A DNA stretch of 64,000 bases from the NCBI GenBank assembly GCA_022702545.1, contig JAHRBC010000004.1, forward strand, positions 620,001 through 684,000, read 5' to 3'. The number at the start of each line of letters is the position of its first letter. Position 1 is the first letter of the stretch. This DNA is from Phycomyces nitens. Lineage: Eukaryota; Mucoromycota; Mucoromycetes; Mucorales; Phycomycetaceae. The notes under the pieces are model-generated. The model was given only the letters and a program-made list of their open reading frames with translations. It was not told where the DNA came from and made no database searches. This document shows positions 35,027 to 46,772 of this stretch, piece after piece. The translations under genes and the position numbers were made by a program.

Positions 35027-36663
35027 CAAAAATGAAGAGTATTATTAGACGTCAGCATTATTTGTGTTGGTCCAAAGCCAATGAATTAATATATAACCAT
35101 ATCAAACGTAATACTACGCGTGCCAAGAGAGCAAATGATAGGTCACTGCTATCAACATTACGGCTTAATCGCTTGGCATTTGTAGAACCACAGGTAATCT
35201 TGGCCTTATATATATATATATATATATTGCACAAGCCAGTCAACAAGAGGTATATTAGTAATAGTAATAGTAATAATAACAATATTAAAAGAACACACGT
35301 TATTTATAATCATTTTCTATTACCCGGGTTTAGCCTTTTTGTATTTTATGTGTCAAGGGTGATGAGAGGAAGCCAAGGCAAAGGAAAAAGGAAAAAAGAA
35401 CCAAAGCCGATATTTGGTCCAATAGCCAAGGCTATAGATATCGACAGAATAGGACAAAAAGAAAAACTCTGTTATTTTTATATTTTTATAGCCCAATTTG
35501 TTCATTTGACATTATAGGCCTGTCAAATACCCTTCTTTGTCTCCCATCGAGGTATTTGGTATATTTTCCAATAAAGACAGATGCAAAGAATCCTAAACAA
35601 ACTTGTCTTTTTAAATTAATAATCAAGTCATGTCATTCTGCCAAGGTACAAATACATTTGCTATTTAGAAAGTGATCTAGATCAACTTGGCATATATTAC
35701 AAAGACCAAGTCAAAAGAATAAGAACCTTTTGTAAGAGACACAAGCTTGTCAAATCTAAAGGCGAATATCAGTCGCAAAAAGATTGTTGTTGGTGGGGAA
35801 AATAATAGGATAAACTGGTTTTGATTGAGTCTTGTTTTTTATCTTATAGAATATAAAGGACGAGATTATGTGTGATGTCTTTAATCTAAAAGTATTAAGA
35901 TCCTTGTACTTCTAAATATCATTGATTAAACGCATATGTTAAAGAAAAGTCTAATTGAAACCACCTAGAACATATTGAATGCCAAAGATCAAATCAATTG
36001 AAAGAGGCCTTGGAGAAATGAATAGATGCAAGAGTATTCAAAAAGCACGGTCTTGATGCAAAATAGAATACTAGCTTTAGAATATAACAAGCCAAGTCCA
36101 TCACCCATTGAATAAAATGTACTATTACATAGATTCACATATCAATTAATTCATGTCAAGAATAAAAAGAGTACAAAGACTTTGCTTTTACGCCTTGTGG
36201 CTTAAAACATATTACTTTTTGGAGTAATTCTGTAATTTATCTCCAATAAAATTAGGATTAATCTAAATAACATAAATGGATAGTAACAAGATGAAGATAG
36301 ATCAATAAAAAAGTGGTCTTTTTTATTGACTGATATATAGACAAACAGTCCAAATACTTGGCTCTCAACAAAGCTCTTTTGCTTCAACAGACATTTACCC
36401 TTTTTGTCCCTAATAATCAAGTCTATCTAATTGGCCTGAGAATAGGGCAATGTCCATATTTAAAAATAAAAGTATATATATAAATAGTGTATGAATTTGT
36501 TTAATTACGAGTGTTTTTGATTATATATATATAAATATATATAAAACATAATGGGTGTATCTTATATGCTTCTTTTTAAAGGTAGCGTTATATGGCTGAT
36601 GACTTGTTAGCCAGTAGGATGGTTTGGAGATATATGTACTTTCAATCATGTTTGTATGGAGGG
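33624..36663. other. Intergenic region of 3.0 kb
   Basis: No gene recognised. It holds the GSK3 promoter at the left. Several frames (33938-34213 and 34662-34949 plus, 34007-34222 minus, 35032-35517 plus) show no domain. Prominent TA tracts lie at about 34681-34696, 34990-35027 and 35206-35227. The last few hundred bases are the 3' flank of the RING gene. Confidence 0.5.
34990..35027. repeat. (TA)n microsatellite
   Basis: Long, nearly perfect AT dinucleotide tract in intergenic DNA; a second one lies about 180 nt further at 35206-35227. Confidence 0.85.
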
Positions 36664-38582
36664 TTATTTCGTCGTGTCTTTGGTATCGATCTTTATAGTC
36701 TCGAGTGGTACAGCATGGCTACTAGGATCATCAACAGAATTGTCATGTATCTGTTGAGAGCTGTTATTTGTATTTGATTCCACTTGACGGTGGGTAGATG
36801 ATTGTGGACTCGAGGGTCTATTTTCAGAACTTTCTTTAACTGGTAGGTCGTCATCAAGAGGTATGTTGTTTTCATCAGATGATCCAGTTACACCCAGTCC
36901 AGCAGAGTGTGACAATGGCTTGTCCTCTTTGGGTGTTTTTGATAAACTAGACGGCCTGGGCTGGTCGTTTGTTGCTTCTGTGGATATAGTTGGAATAACT
37001 TCGTCGATCGACGTACGGGGAGTAGGGTTTCTGTGTGTGTCATTCGGCAAAGTGTTGTCTGAGGCAGTAATAGGAATGACTGGTTGTCGGTCTGGATCGG
37101 GTTCATCATTATTATTTTCATCATCATTTTCTCCCGAGCCTTCCGGAGTATAACACTTTTGTTTGCAAGTTGGACAAAGTGTCGATTTCTGTGAGAGCCA
37201 TGGATCTTGGCAGGGCAATTCTAGTCAATATCCCTGACATTTGCCATTCACATCACTTTAAAGAAGTATGCTTACCTATACACAAGACACAGAATCCATG
37301 TCCACATGGAAGTATACGTATGTCATGCACGTCCTCTTCAAAATCGTCCAGGCATATAGAACAGCTGGTGTCTCTGACACAGCCAACCTTGTACCTTACT
37401 ACGGGGAATGAGTTGAGGATATTTATTGGCAGTGGTTTCTTGAGCTGTTCCATGCGATATATTTCCTCTCTCCTCTGTGTCTCTTGGGCGAGCTGATTTG
37501 CAAGTGATCTCTTCATCCACCAACGCAAAAGAATAAATGCTCCAATGATAACTTTGGACATTTGGAATTATGAATTATGAATTTCCCAATTGGTTGGTCA
37601 GTTTTACTTACTCGCAAACAACAGTACAGACAGGCCAATGATATAAGACAAGTACTTCTTGCTCGACTTGAACTCTTCCAATGTCTGTTCATGGTTATCA
37701 GGCGGAGGGTTCTGGGTATCTGTACCTGGCTGTGTAGTGCCATTGTTGGTGCTGGTTGGACTAGACCATTCTTTGGCTCGTACTACGGGAGCCAGCATCC
37801 AGTATGCGGTCTCGTTTGCAGTCAATTTTGAAGAAGCCTTTGCGTATCCATTCAAAAGTGCTCGGCCGTACAGCCTTGGTACAAAATATAGTGGAAGACT
37901 ATGATTTCCCACAATAATGTTATTGTCTAGCATGTGAGAAATATTTCTTTCGTTCACAAGCTCTCCTGAATATGGTTGAATAAACGTTGTTCCGACGGTT
38001 GCGGTAAGCGTGTATTCTAAATCACCGGCGGGGTAACTGGTGTTGTCGTAGATAATGACTGCCTCTATATTCAGACTGTATGCCAAGGATAGACTACGTG
38101 CAACTTCAGACTTTTCGGTCCAGTTGCAGCCTCCACGCTCAACAAGAGCAATCTTTGGCTGGGTTATGGTAGTGCTGAGTAGGCTATTATTATAGTTGAG
38201 GGTGTGCAGACGCTCGAGTGTCAAATTACTCGAGAGGCAGCTCTTGGCAAAACTGACAATGGCACGCTAGGTGGTCAATACAATGAGTATCTTGTCTTGG
38301 CAACATTTTTGTTTTATTGCTGAGATCGCCATTGACAGGACTACCTACCCTAAATGTCATTATGCTGTCTGTTCCAGCATACACAGTCTGAAAGTCTTGG
38401 GAAGAAGCCAGCCTGGATGTATCATTTACAGAGCTTGCAAGGACATCCGGGTTGGTAAGATTACGAAGGAACTGCTCTTGCCAGAATGCAGGATTACGAA
38501 TCGTTTGAGACAAAACTCCCGTTGCGCATAATAAAATAAGATAGAATGTCGCCACCAGACGATGTGAATGAGCCGATAACAT
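36664..38582 (-). CDS. PA-TM-RING E3 ubiquitin ligase (GRAIL/RNF13-like), 4 exons
   Basis: Predicted endomembrane ubiquitin ligase. Exons are 38582-38349, 38266-37612, 37551-37276 and 37220-36664, giving 573 residues. A signal peptide at 1-25 (ATFYLILLCATGVLS) is followed by a lumenal region with several Asn-glycosylation sites and a protease-associated domain (core KIALVERGGCNWTEKSEVARS and AVIIYDN). A membrane helix is assembled across intron 2 (YLSYIIGLSVLLFA joined to IIIGAFILL). The RING spans about residues 360-407: CSIC, then LPCGHGFCVLCI, and CPTC at the end. It is a C3HC4-type arrangement with Cys in the place where many family members have the second His (RING-H2). The tail of about 165 residues is acidic, Ser/Pro/Thr-rich and probably disordered. 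Introns are 82, 60 and 55 nt. The start codon lies 132 nt from the stop of YRA1 in the same orientation. Confidence 0.9.
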
Positions 38583-38714
38583 GAAGTTTAATCAAATGAC
38601 AAAAAGAGCATTTGCAAAAAAATAAGCACACTGGTAAGCAACAGAATTGTGATTGAGCAGGTTACACCAATGATTTCATGAAAACCCATATGGCTGTATT
38701 TTTCCCTTTTTCTT

Positions 38715-40086
38715 TTAATCCAAAGCCATATCAATATCTTCATTAATGGCCTATTTTTTTAAAAAAGCAAAACAACAACGAGGATGAGCATATCAATAAA
38801 TGGGCACTTTTTGTTATCCGCACCTTCTCTGTTGTCTTCATGTAAGCTTCCATCTCCTCATCAAGCTCTGTTGCGCTCTTTGCCTTTCTTTGGCCCTCTC
38901 CTCTGGCACCTCGGCCGGCTTCACGTCCACGGTTGCCATCACGACCTCCACGGCCACCACGGAGATCTCCACGACCTCCACGACCTCCACGTCCACGATT
39001 GCGATCATTTCTGTCTCCACGGTCATTGCGGTCTCCACGATCGCTGTCAATAAACAAGATCATTCAGCACAAACACTAAAACCGAGCTTCAAAACGACGA
39101 CAATCAAGCTGAGCAAATAGTACAAAAGTATCTCGTCCTCAAGGACAATCAGGTTGGTCCAGCACGTAGGTGTGCATGCTCTCCTTTGATCAACTTGCTT
39201 CCCCAGCACGACGTATAAAAAAAAAGAAGAAGAAAAAGGCAAAAAGGAGTTTCCATGGGACTAATGAACATACGTTGTGTAGCTTCGGAAATTCTGACGT
39301 CCATTCGAGACGTTGGGACGGCTAGTGCGCAGTGGTGCAATCACAATATGCATTGCTTGACCTGGTTTGAACCCATTGGATTCAATAAGACAGGCATGCT
39401 CCATACGATACATTTGCATGCTCTGACTTACCATCGAGCTCAAGGTTGTTATATTTCTCAATAGCCTTGTGGGTGTCTGCGCTGTTGGTGAAACGAACAG
39501 TTGCTGTACCTGTAGATCGGCCAGAGCGATCAAACTGGATACGGGTACGTTCAACCTGTCCAACTACTCTGAATAATTCCTACAATAAAGGTCAACATGA
39601 TAAATATCTTTGCGAAAATATTTTCAACTTACCTGCAGATCAGCCTCAGTAACGTTGTAGTGGAGATTTTCAATAGTAAGCTCATTGCTTTCAACTGATC
39701 TTCCACCGGAAATTCCACCTAATCGAGACGTAATTGATCTATTCTCGCTATTGCTATAACCATTAGAGCGATTGTCTTCAAAGAGATCGTGTTTCCACTG
39801 CTGATTGACGGTTCGGTCGTTGCTCTGGTGGGGTGCCGGAAGTCAAAGTCAGATGCTATTTCGAGGAGAAGACAGCAGTAGACTACCACAGACTCACAGA
39901 GGGGCTGTCTCTTAATTGAACAGTGCGAACAAACGATTGTACGATGCGCGAAGGGGCAGGACCCCCAACTCTCTTGCGGATACTACCAGACGAAAATCTA
40001 TCTTGGTCTCTGTTTCCACCAGATCTTCTTGTGTCTCTGCGTTCCTTGACAGCATCGCCAAGAGCTCTATCCAACTGAGATGCCAT
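38715..40086 (-). CDS. YRA1: Yra1/ALY/REF mRNA-export adaptor (TREX), 6 exons
   Basis: Nuclear RNA-binding adaptor that couples the THO/TREX complex and the helicase Sub2/UAP56 to the export receptor. Exons are 40086-39898, 39824-39633, 39579-39432, 39361-39274, 39043-38824 and 38750-38715, giving 290 residues. An N-terminal basic segment starts MASQLDRALGDAV. The RRM lies at about 112-190 (NELTIENLHYNVTEADLQ as RNP2 region, GTATVRF as RNP1 core). An RGG-rich domain encoded by exon 5 (repeated RGGRGG and GDRND units) follows. The C-terminal helix ATELDEEMEAYMKT is the conserved Sub2/UAP56-binding motif. The last 36-nt exon adds AINEDIDMALD and the stop. Intron 4 is 230 nt against 53-73 for the others. 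Yeast YRA1 also has an unusual large intron used in autoregulation. Confidence 0.9.
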
Positions 40087-41899
40087 TGTGTATTGAAAAG
40101 AGGAGGAAAAAAAAAGGTAATACTTTTTGTTTCTTCCAAAAAAAAGCCAGAATAAATCTCGCCTACAAATCGTAACCAGTCGCACTCGCATTGGATTATC
40201 AGTCGTGTTTTTGTTGCGTCACGTAGTGTGACTGTCAATGGTTCCTGGCGAATCGGTCATTTGGTTATCCACCTGCAAACTTGCTGGTGGTTGGGGTTGG
40301 CTGAAAAGATATAAAAAGTTGCCTGTTTGGTTAATATTATTGCTTTGGTCTGCGTTATTTCTAGGGTTTGTATATAGTCTTTAAAATACATTTTGATATG
40401 TATAAAGATGTCTATCAGCCAAGAAATTAAATAATCCCTCTGTTAATCAGCATGTCTTATAATGTTAGTCATTGAATACGGAGTATGAATTCTGGCTGTA
40501 CTCGGTTGCAGCAATAAGTTTTGGGGAGTGAAAGTATGCCTCTTTACCACTTGTCCTTTTTATTTATATATATATATTAATAAAGGTTTGTATTTTGGTC
40601 ATTATATCGCACTCATTAAATAGGCCGAAAGCACAATTTATTACTAAATAAAATCTCAAGGGACAGGTCAATATATTATCAAAGTAATATTATGCACTTT
40701 ATATATATATATCCATCAAGATTCTTGTCTCTATTTTATTATGTGTTGCAGAGTATTGTAAGTTTCTTTTTGTATAAGCTATTAGGAACTTGTGTCTTTA
40801 TAAAATATTCACACAAGTCTAATACTGATGTGTAGTTATTATAAATTGTAAAGTATTTTTTGTTTTGTTTCATCTTTCATTTTATTTTTTTTACTGTTTC
40901 TTAATCGCATTCTTGGTTTACATTGGCCAATGTCAACACAATTTATGGTTACAAAAGGCCAGGTGAGCTGTCGTGTCCTTGGCATGCGGTCTTTGGTTGA
41001 GAACCGATCGTTGGGCAAACAGACACTAGAATCATTGACGCCAGAAATGGTAGTCTGTCATTATACAGATCTCAGACCACGAAACCCAATGATCATGAGC
41101 AAAGATGTGTAGGAATTAAACTAATTCACATACATGATGCATGATGGCACAAATGAAGAAAAAGAAAAAGAAGATCTGCAACCAAAAAAAAATGATCAAA
41201 GACATGTACATCCCATTCTATAAAGAGGAAATGCTACATGTTCTCTGAATGACACTTTCATTTGGAAAACCAGTAAATGCTGAACTTTATACCCAAGAAC
41301 TTGTCAATCGCACAGTTTTGCATTCCCATTTTATCAAACGATTTTCACCCTCATGCGATTTCGTTGTCCACTGCGGAACGATTGGAGGGTATCGGTAGAT
41401 CGACACTGCGAAAGGAGTTACAAGATTATGCATTAATCAATTGCAAGACTTTGGTTGTCAATCAATTCTTTACTCTTTACGCATCGCAATCTACACATTA
41501 GAATCAACTTTATGAATCATCTTATTGTCTAATAGAAAGTCACCAAATCAGAGTCTATTAAGAATATACTTCTGAATCAGTAGACTCTAAACCAATATAT
41601 GTATTGTATAAGTCTAGCTACCAAGTTCCAACGAAATGTATATATCATGCCCATTAAAATGATCATAAAAGACAAACCAGCAACCTGATATGGACAGCAA
41701 CGGTCAGTGGGAGGCGTTTGACCCTCAATTATTTGACCTTGACAAACCAAGTAAACCACATTCTATCCCCTAGTAGCCAATATGCGACACACCATAGGCA
41801 CACCCTTCTGTTTATAGCCTTGCGTTTTTATCGGTCTCCTATCCTCACTCCCACCTGATTTTTTTTATTCTCTCTAAAAAACAGGCGTTACAGCGCCTT
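40087..41899. other. Intergenic region of 1.8 kb
   Basis: It contains the YRA1 promoter next to 40087. Small plus-strand frames at 40930-41112 and 41277-41501 are a little richer in GC than the surroundings but match nothing I know and lack a convincing spliced continuation. A TA tract lies near 40565-40580 and another near 40700-40712. Confidence 0.5.
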
Positions 41900-42540
41900 G
41901 TTAGTGTGAGGGTTTCTGTTCCTTTTCTGTTTCGTTTGGAATTAACTCTTTACATCAGCTCCTTGTTGAGATACTTACCAAAGCACTTTTCCAAGCGAGA
42001 GACAAAGTCTTTGAAGTCGCTTAAATATAAACTACCCTTATTCCAAAAACCTATTAAGTTTCACTTTGCTCTTGACAACGGACCAAAACTACTCAATTGG
42101 ATTTAGTTCAGGATAATACAGAGCAAGATATACAAATTGATATCCATGACAAGATAATGTCACTTTATTTCGGGATACTTGTCTATTTCATCAAGTATCG
42201 CCTTTAAAAAGCTCAAATAATGTCCTGTTACTGTTCCTATGCTATAATCATCATTTTCACGTCCAAGCTTTCTCTTTTTGACACGCTTTGGAACCCTCAA
42301 ACTAACATTAATTAAGTCAGTGGCAGATATGGCACCTAAAATCGATGTTGCATTCGCTTTTATTACGGGCGTTGTAACTATCGCAAGAGTTCCCTTCTTT
42401 GACCACCCAATACCTCGTTTAAAATTGATATAAAAGGCTGATTCATCAAGAAAGACACAATTTGTTGTGGAATCCATGTCAGTTTGCTGCCAATTTTGAG
42501 CCCAATCTAGGTTGTTGAATATATTTTTAAGGACGGTTTA
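41900..42540 (-). mobile_element. 5'-truncated Tc1/mariner-type transposase relic
   Basis: The minus strand shows NCVFLDESAFYINFKRG (first catalytic Asp, about 42400-42460) and SILGAISATDLINVSLRVPK. GHYLSFLKAILDEIDKYPEIK follows, then frame-broken traces of the VMD, LNP-like and C-terminal regions down to about 41900. The N-terminal helix-turn-helix half is missing. Motifs match the relic at 0.2-1.2 kb, so both come from one family; the catalytic core here keeps a longer open frame (42160-42477). No intact terminal repeats were seen. Confidence 0.8.
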
Positions 42541-43287
42541 AAGCTATTTAGTATTATATATCATTTTATTTTATCATATCACTTCAAGAACAAAAATATG
42601 GAGTTTCAAGATGTATTCAATTATGTTACTGACAGATATTCAAAGTATTAGAAATAATATACATATACATATATAAAGAATAAAAAAAAAAGGGATTTTA
42701 GCATTTTATTACTAAATTACTGAATAGCTTTACACCTTCATTTTTAATAATAATAATAATAATAGAGCCAGTATGGTGAAGAAGATCTTAAAGCTTGTAA
42801 ACTATCTTGAGCCTTTATAGCCCGTCCTTTATTTTCCCTTGTCTTATTCTAATGGGTAATTTGGTACTAGATCCAAATAAACTGTTTTATAGCAAAGAAT
42901 ATTGAGATTAAGAGAAATATAACATTACAATGGTATTGCTATATCATATAATTTATTCATTTACCTCTTGTAATATTTTTAATAACCAATGAACAGAATT
43001 ATTATTATCCAAATTCTCCTAATACCAGCAGTATTGTAAGATATCAATGTATGCCATTTTTTTTAGTACTTTTAAATAAATACTTTAATATCCATTGACA
43101 GATTTCCTAATAGACACTCTTTTTATGATTAGAGTATATATATATAAAGTTACTTTAATAAAATCAGTACTCAGATATATTGGTTAAATCAAAAGCTTGC
43201 TATTATTAGTGTTGGCCGTCAAGTAGAAATAAAGATATATATATGTGTAAACATGCTTGAGGTATATGGTTTGTTAGTATCTTTTAA
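42541..43287. other. Intergenic, no gene seen
   Basis: Very AT-rich stretch between the transposase relic and the inverted-repeat element. It includes a short AAT tract near 42747-42765. Nothing coding is recognised. Confidence 0.5.
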
Positions 43288-43543
43288 GGGAAATAAGAAT
43301 ACTGTGAGAGTGTTATTTATTGAAGAAAGAATATTATTATTGCTTATATACTATTATTCAAATTCCCTTGTAAGTAAAGTCCCCGTCGTGTAATGGTTGG
43401 TTATCACTGTAGCAGTGTGAAGTGTACGTGTGCCTGGTGTGTAACTGCTCCTGAGATGTTAACTTGCCAGGGTCATTAGCAAGTAGTAACCGGAGATCGG
43501 TTGTGGAGTCTGTATTTCACTCAACTGTGGTGTGTATACCACA
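43288..43543 (+). repeat. Long terminal inverted repeat, copy A (left arm)
   Basis: About 255 nt that recur inverted at 45551-45809 with roughly 85% identity by eye. The outer end reads ACTGTGAGAGTG then TTATTTATTGAAGAAAG. An inner block resembles the 5' half of a valine-type tRNA (TGTAATGGTTGGTTATCAC, about 43390-43408). The inner end is TGTGGTGTGTATACCACA, itself a small palindrome. Diverged relatives lie at 51.1, 57.6 and 60.1 kb. Confidence 0.85.
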
Positions 43544-45550
43544 ATGCTAAAGTGCATTGTTTTGCTGGTTAGCCATGAAAGGTGCCCAACTTTTAATTTG
43601 GGTTGAAAACATACTATTTTAGTATGTTTATACACACATCCATAAAGAGTTTCATGTAGGTAGCTCTAATATTGTATACTTTTACATGTATATTAATGAT
43701 ACTTGTCAATAGAATTCTAATCAAGACTATAATACATTTTTTCACTGGACTCTTTTTTACAATAACACAGCCACAAATATCTGTAGCCATATCTAGAGTG
43801 GACATCATATGCGACTCTTGAAAATATAGACATGGACTGCAGCCCTGTTACGCGATAGTATCTCATAATATATTTTTGTATAGCCTCTTGAACCCAAAAA
43901 TATAGTTTACCTAGACACAATAATCTAACAATGATAGTTTCAATATTGTATCTAGTAAAATAGTGTACATTTTTTCCCAATGATGTCTAGATGTAGACCA
44001 GACTAAATTTTATAAATCAGCTTTCAATTAAAAAAAAAAAACAGGTGAGTCTTTGGCATTCTAGATGAAATGTTCAAATTGACCCAACAAGATACCTATT
44101 TGGTAATTTATGTTTATCTAGAGTAGATGAGCAAATCTTAAATATTAATAAACCAAAAATATTCAGTTTTAATAATAGAAAAAAGAAACTCAATTGTAGA
44201 AATGGGACTTTTTCGTTTGTTCATTTGCATGTCCCATATTGTCTGTTATGACCAAGGAATAAAAATTAAAATTGTTTCCTTGGTGGCATGTTTTATATTT
44301 CAACCATGGCTTTGAATGGACTCCTGTCATTTGTTCGTCTTTTTGTTGCTATTTAATCACACCATTACCTTTTAATCTTAATTAAAACTGTCGAACAGAC
44401 ATTCAGAACTCAATTACTAGATTATGGGGTACAATTAATCTAAATCCGGCGTTTAGGCCGCTGTCTGTAAACATGCACAATTTTTATTCTTTCTTGGGAT
44501 AAAATACAAACACACTTAAAAACTAAAAAAAAATCGTACATCTTCCCCAAAAAAAAAATAGCCGATCAGCAATGCTTTTTTGGAACTAGCATTGCAAACA
44601 AAGGAGTGGTGTGACACTGACCTAGAGGAACTGCATAAAACATAATATGGGGAATTAATCTGAGTTTACATTATATTATTATGATGTCCGCACTTGGAAT
44701 TTAAATATCCGAGTAACAGCTTCATTTTCAGAGTAAACGAGCATTGTAATTACTTGAGTATCTTTCAGATTATATATGAGTTACATAAACGCAGTGTTTA
44801 ATAGACAGGCTATTCTCATAATATATAGTCAATATATATATATATATGTAAATATGCTGGTGACATGTTTCTCTCTCCCTCTCTCTCTCTTGATTCAAGG
44901 TCAAGTTTTCATTGGGCAATGACAATAATCGAAATTCTTCTATGAAATTAAATATGCTTTATGTACAGTCAATGTTCCCTTATTAAAAACTTCTCTAGTT
45001 ATATGAAAAGTAATTATGCAATACGTGCATAGCTTTAAAAGATATCTACATATGTATGTGTGTGTGCCCTATCGTTGTCCAGAAGCATCTGTCAGGATCC
45101 TGATCTGCATTAGGTGGTCTTCTTTAAATTTACCCCAGAAATTATATATTAAGATCTGTTTTGATGTGCAGATGAATCTTCAATGACATAAATATTACCA
45201 ATGCCATCATTTTTAAACTCATAGGTACCTGTTATAAAGTAGGCTCGACTAGATTTCAGATGGATCAATCAATTAGATAGATATAGACGCTTAGCGTGAG
45301 TATGCAAAAAAAAAACAACCGGATGATTAAGCCTTGTCAAGGATAGTATAGTAATATGAAGAACACTAGATATAGTCTAATAGATATCCCTCGTATTAGC
45401 AAATGCTCAATACGTGTCCAACGTGAGCTTATATCACCAAAAACTAGAACCTTCTTTGTCTGCAAAATATATACTATTTAATATTTACAAAACAGCTAAT
45501 GTTACCAAGCCTAAAAGTAATTTGCCAAAGAATGGCTGTATGTATACATA

Positions 45551-45809
45551 CTGTGGTATACACACCACAGCTGAGTGAAATACAAACTCCACAACCGATA
45601 TCTGGTTCCTCTTTGCTAATGACCATGGCAAGATAACATCCCAGGAGCAGTTACACACCAGGCACACGTACACTTCACACTACTACAGTGATAACCGACC
45701 ATTACACAATAGAGATTAATAGAACAAGGGAACTAGAATAATAACTATATAAACCACCATAATATTCTTTCTTCAATAAATAACACTCTCACAGTATCTA
45801 TAAGTTCCC
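45551..45809 (-). repeat. Long terminal inverted repeat, copy B (right arm)
   Basis: Reverse complement of copy A, with the same outer ACTGTGAGAGTG, the same tRNA-like block (TGTAATGGTCGGTTATCAC on the minus strand, about 45690-45708), and the same GTATACCACA palindrome at the inner edge. Differences from copy A are scattered substitutions plus a few short indels. Confidence 0.85.
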
Positions 45810-46772
45810 AAAACCCCTAATTTACCACACATACATTATACTTAATATAGCCAAAAAAAATCTTTATAAAAGGTGTACCAAAATAACGATTGAGAAAGCA
45901 AACCATCAGGTACCTAAATAACGCAACTTTATACAAGAGTGAGCTTAGATTACACGGAATCCCATCATAAACATTGCCCATCCACGAAAAAAGGAACAAA
46001 GATTGACAGTTCCTTAATCCACACCGAGAAGATCAAAGCCTTGGTATGGATTGGAGTAAATATTTTGAATTTAATAAACATGAATGATCGTTTAAGAATA
46101 GACCAACAAATAGACCAATCCAATGTACTCTTTTTGCAAATTGAATTAAACAAAAAAAACGTTTAAATCTAATTTCAAAAACTTTCAACTTTCTATTTGC
46201 AAATACACAATAGCAAGTAGTTACCTTTAAATTCAAGAATTAATATAAACGACAATTTCGCCAGTTGAAATACAAAAACCAGTATTTTAAAAATTGGATG
46301 ACCGCAGAAATAATTCACTATCCGCCGAATTTATTTTAAAACTGTCATTTGGCAAAACTGCTTTATTTTCTGTTCAACAAGTCAAGGTTGTATAAAAGGT
46401 GTATTGTGATACCAAAGCCACAATTAATGAAAGGAATACAAAAATTGTCGACTTACTGCATTCAGCCAGCTGGTTACAAACATCTATTTGGAGTCGTGTG
46501 TTTATGCCAGAAAGATACCTGTGTATTTTATCGAAAAAGTAATATTGTAACGATTGGAAATATACAATACCTTAATACATCTTTTTGCTATTTTTAGACA
46601 TGTCATATACAATGATGGATAATGCCAACCATTGAATAGGACTCAAACTGCCCCTAAAATATTCCTACTTTTCACTGGTGTTTAAAGATTGTTTTTAGTT
46701 GCTAGAAAAACAAGTCTAGAATAGAAAATATATACAAAATATATCAATATGTGTAGATAACTAGTCTTCTAA
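45810..46772. other. Intergenic, no gene seen
   Basis: AT-rich DNA between element 1 and RPP40. Frames at 45939-46166 and 46349-46597 on the plus strand have no recognisable domain. The right end is the 3' flank of RPP40. Confidence 0.45.

Larger units (their letters stand above)
43288..45809. mobile_element. Putative non-autonomous element with ~255-bp terminal inverted repeats (element 1)
   Basis: Two long inverted repeats enclose about 2.0 kb of AT-rich DNA. The interior has one modest frame (43717-43980, minus, 87 codons) with no recognised transposase motif. Length, arm length and arrangement fit a TIR-type DNA transposon that has lost, or never had, its own transposase. They would also fit two copies of a short element inserted in opposite orientation. 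A second, older pair with the same geometry at 57.6-60.3 kb favours a single composite unit. Confidence 0.6.

Noticed and set aside
38784..39120. Plus-strand frames opposite the YRA1 RGG exon
   Set aside because: Antisense shadow of the repetitive RGG codons; low-complexity His/Ser/Thr translation.
43390..43460. Functional tRNA-Val gene in the inverted repeat
   Set aside because: Only the 5' half is tRNA-like; there is no T arm at the correct distance and no matching acceptor 3' strand.
43288..45809. LTR retrotransposon bounded by two repeats
   Set aside because: The repeats are inverted, not direct, and no gag, reverse transcriptase or integrase motif lies between them.
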